Below are positions 4,728 to 6,015 of a DNA stretch of 6,015 bases, piece after piece. The notes beneath the pieces were generated by a model, which did not search any database, was not told the origin of the DNA, and saw only the letters and a program-made list of their open reading frames with translations. The first letter of the stretch is position 1. Each line of letters opens with the position of its first letter. The DNA comes from Methanothrix sp. (lineage in GTDB: Archaea; Halobacteriota; Methanosarcinia; Methanotrichales; Methanotrichaceae): the NCBI GenBank assembly GCA_023229165.1, contig JALNZQ010000169.1, forward strand, positions 1 to 6,015. Direction: 5' to 3'. The position numbers and the translations under genes are program-made.

Positions 4728-5354
4728 ATGTTGCAGATCGAGAAGCTCTTGCCGGGTTACAACTGCGGGGAGTGCGGCCTGGGAAGCTGCCGGGAGTTTG
4801 CCGCCAAACTGGTAGACGTGGCCGGGCTGGAGAGATGTCCCATTCTCAAGCAGGAACGATTCAAGGGCCGGGCGGAGCAGATAGCTGCGCTTCTGGCCTG
4901 CTCGGAGAAGACTGAGGATATTATCGGCGTTCTGGACGGCCTGCGGGCGGCCTTCACGCTTGCCCCACTGGGCGGCGAGCCATCCTGCAGGGAGGATCTG
5001 CATCCATTCAACCCCGAGGCGCATTTCAAAGAGGGCGACATCTTCCGCTACCGGCCAATGGGCTGTCCCGTCACTCATTTTGCCAAAGTCCTGAAGTCCG
5101 ACCGGGGAATCGTCACGGTGCATCTGGTAGGGCCGGTGCACCTCTTGCAGGGACTGCCGGCGCCGGAGGATGTCGGCCTGTGCATGGTTGTGGCTTTCGA
5201 GGGCGTGGTGAGCCGGGGCAAAAGGCCGGATGTTGGCGAGACGGTGCGATTTCTACCCGAGCACTGCATGATGCAAAAGGTGCACTCAGGAGTGGTGGTG
5301 CACTCCGAGGGGGCGATGGTGAGGATCGAGGGGATCGATCTGAAGGTGTGGTAG
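4728..5354 (+). CDS. 4Fe-4S protein with corrinoid-protein/RnfB-type N-terminal cluster domain
   Basis: This 208-residue protein has an N-terminal Fes-type domain: C13-x2-C16-x4-C21-x15-C37 within YNCGECGLGSC...FAAKLV...CPIL, the pattern that binds a low-potential 4Fe-4S cluster in the large subunit of corrinoid iron-sulfur protein (CdhE/AcsC) and in RnfB. Residues about 45-90 are helical. The remainder (about 100-208) looks beta-rich, carries GCPVTHFAKV (112-121), and ends in a short hydrophobic tail. Further Cys at 58, 87, 113, 152 and 180 may be ligands. It has no membrane segment. The ATG at 4728 is preferred because GGGAGACAGG (4711-4720) lies before it and homology to the cluster domain begins there; the frame stays open further upstream, but only as a shadow of the GTPase gene. 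It is a likely electron donor or cluster carrier for the ATPase and GTPase, from which it is separated by 28 bases. Confidence 0.88.
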   Translation: MLQIEKLLPGYNCGECGLGSCREFAAKLVDVAGLERCPILKQERFKGRAEQIAALLACSEKTEDIIGVLDGLRAAFTLAPLGGEPSCREDLHPFNPEAHFKEGDIFRYRPMGCPVTHFAKVLKSDRGIVTVHLVGPVHLLQGLPAPEDVGLCMVVAFEGVVSRGKRPDVGETVRFLPEHCMMQKVHSGVVVHSEGAMVRIEGIDLKVW

Positions 5355-5380
5355 TTGATAGCGATAACGCAGAATTTATA

Positions 5381-5408
5381 ATCATTGCATAATGGTTCTT
5401 TGAGTTTT
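5381..5408 (+). terminator. Weak hairpin and T-rich stretch after the operon
   Basis: ATCATT (5381-5386) can pair with AATGGT (5391-5396) around GCAT, with one G-T pair, followed by TCTTTGAGTTTT. It lies 27 bases after the stop of the Fe-S protein. The stem is weak, so the T-rich stretch would have to do most of the work. Confidence 0.28.
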
Positions 5409-5458
5409 CACTCACATGATGAGATGCAGAAAGTACTTCGCGAGCATCAAGGTGAGTG
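5409..5458. repeat. Nested inverted repeat between convergent genes
   Basis: CACTCAC (5409-5415) pairs perfectly with GTGAGTG (5452-5458), and inside it GATGC (5423-5427) pairs with GCATC (5444-5448). The tip contains the self-complementary AAGTACTT (5430-5437). Together they give a 12-bp interrupted stem in the gap between the Fe-S protein gene and the leftward hypothetical gene. There is no U-run on either side, so a classical terminator is doubtful. A protein site, an RNA 3'-end structure or a decayed mobile-element end are alternatives. Confidence 0.42.
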
Positions 5459-5492
5459 CAATGAAGAAGTTTATGGTTCATGTAAACTGGAA

Positions 5493-5981
5493 CTATTCCT
5501 TTATTTTAAAATCCTTAACCCGTTCACATAATGTACCTGGCAATAGAGTCCATTTGGATAATTCCTCGATTTTCCTTTTTACCTCGCCTCTCTCGACCTT
5601 CATTTTATGATTTAGTTCTCTCAGTTCCCGGATATTAATATCATATTTATTTTTTATATAATCCTTTGAGATAAATTTTCTTAATTTATCTGATGCAGAC
5701 CCCATTTGCGTGAATGTTCCATTCATTATAATAACTCTATTGTCATAAATATCAGAATCATAAATCTCAAGTCGGCAATTCCCGTTTTGAGGTCCTTTTA
5801 TACTCAGTTTTGCGTCCAGAAAATTATAAGAAATATCTTCCCCAACGCTAATTCGATATATTAAACTGGTAAATTGTTCTATATCGACGTTCAAATTATC
5901 GGTTTTCATATCGGATTGTAGAGTCCCGAATGTTTGGACTTTATATACTCGACCCGTATGTTTAAATTCTGTTCTCAACAT
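5493..5981 (-). CDS. Hypothetical protein with C-terminal coiled coil
   Basis: This 162-residue protein is of no family I recognise. Residues 1-95 alternate hydrophobic and polar residues and look like a beta-rich domain (for example RVYKVQTFGTLQ and CRLEIYDSDIYDNRVIIMNG). Residues about 113-144 (NIRELRELNHKMKVERGEVKRKIEEL) are charged with heptad-like spacing and probably form a coiled coil. The protein has no signal peptide or membrane segment. Its codons are much AT-richer than those of the neighbouring operon, which suggests a different origin or weak expression. The ATG at 5981 has GGAG (5992-5995) at 10-base spacing. The start overlaps by 20 bases the apparent tail of another leftward gene, consistent with a small operon entering from the right. 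It is convergent with the four-gene operon. Confidence 0.68.
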   Translation of the reverse strand: MLRTEFKHTGRVYKVQTFGTLQSDMKTDNLNVDIEQFTSLIYRISVGEDISYNFLDAKLSIKGPQNGNCRLEIYDSDIYDNRVIIMNGTFTQMGSASDKLRKFISKDYIKNKYDINIRELRELNHKMKVERGEVKRKIEELSKWTLLPGTLCERVKDFKIKE

Positions 5982-6015
5982 TTAATTCAGTCTCCATGCG
6001 ATCCAGAAACATTTT
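5962..6015 (-). CDS. C-terminal tail of an upstream leftward gene (partial)
   Basis: On the minus strand one frame is open from the right edge to a TAA at 5962-5964 and encodes KMFLDRMETELNVENRI. It would overlap the start of the following gene by 20 bases, a coupling common in compact operons. Another frame is also open from the edge for 10 codons, to a stop at 5983-5985, so this assignment is tentative and the protein cannot be identified. Confidence 0.3.
   Translation of the reverse strand, partial: KMFLDRMETELNVENRI

Noticed and set aside
4285..4815. Rightward 176-codon frame overlapping the GTPase and Fe-S genes
   Set aside because: It is a shadow in GC-rich coding DNA, rich in Arg, Gly, Ser and His, with no motif.
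5416..5610. Rightward 64-codon open frame
   Set aside because: It covers the inverted repeat and the antisense end of the leftward hypothetical gene. No ribosome binding site or motif is seen.
1..6015. CRISPR array, tRNA or rRNA gene
   Set aside because: No regularly spaced direct repeats, tRNA cloverleaf arms or conserved rRNA segments were recognised by eye on either strand.

Overview
The window looks like chromosomal DNA of a methanogenic archaeon of the Methanosarcinales, possibly Methanothrix-like. The strongest clue is a full-length cysteate synthase, a coenzyme M biosynthesis enzyme known from Methanosarcinales and some Methanomicrobiales. Archaeal TATA-like elements, Shine-Dalgarno sites, a TTG start and a GC-rich operon between AT-rich flanks fit this. 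The genus is an inference.

Layout, left to right. Bases 1-57 read as the last codons of a rightward gene, followed by a strong hairpin and T-run terminator (74-126) and a non-coding stretch to 354. Two leftward genes then form a tight pair: an XRE-type HTH regulator with a C-terminal ligand-binding-like domain (973-1467) and, 9 bases after its stop, a secreted protein with five tandem DP-x-TG repeats (355-963). Bases 1557-1877 hold the wreck of an IS200/IS605 (IS1341-type) element: a right-end-like hairpin with a TnpB tail-like reading frame, then a separate TATA box and a TnpB N-terminus broken off after about 48 residues. A short reverse-strand reading frame with a CPNC knuckle lies across and beyond the break.

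The core is a rightward four-gene operon (1975-5354): cysteate synthase, a soluble ABC-type ATPase, a HypB/UreG-like P-loop GTPase with two CxxC pairs, and a small protein whose N-terminal 4Fe-4S motif is of the corrinoid-protein/RnfB type. The first three genes are joined by 4-base stop-start overlaps (ATGA, TTGA), and the fourth follows after 28 bases. A 15-bp perfect dyad and a hairpin covering the ribosome binding site precede the operon. The three downstream genes have the make-up of an energy-dependent metallocofactor delivery or reductive activation machine, and their coupling to coenzyme M synthesis is the most interesting signal here. Their target is not visible in the sequence.

The right end (5355-6015) is AT-rich: a nested inverted repeat lies between convergent genes, followed by a leftward hypothetical protein with a C-terminal coiled coil (5493-5981), whose start overlaps the apparent tail of another leftward gene entering from the right edge.
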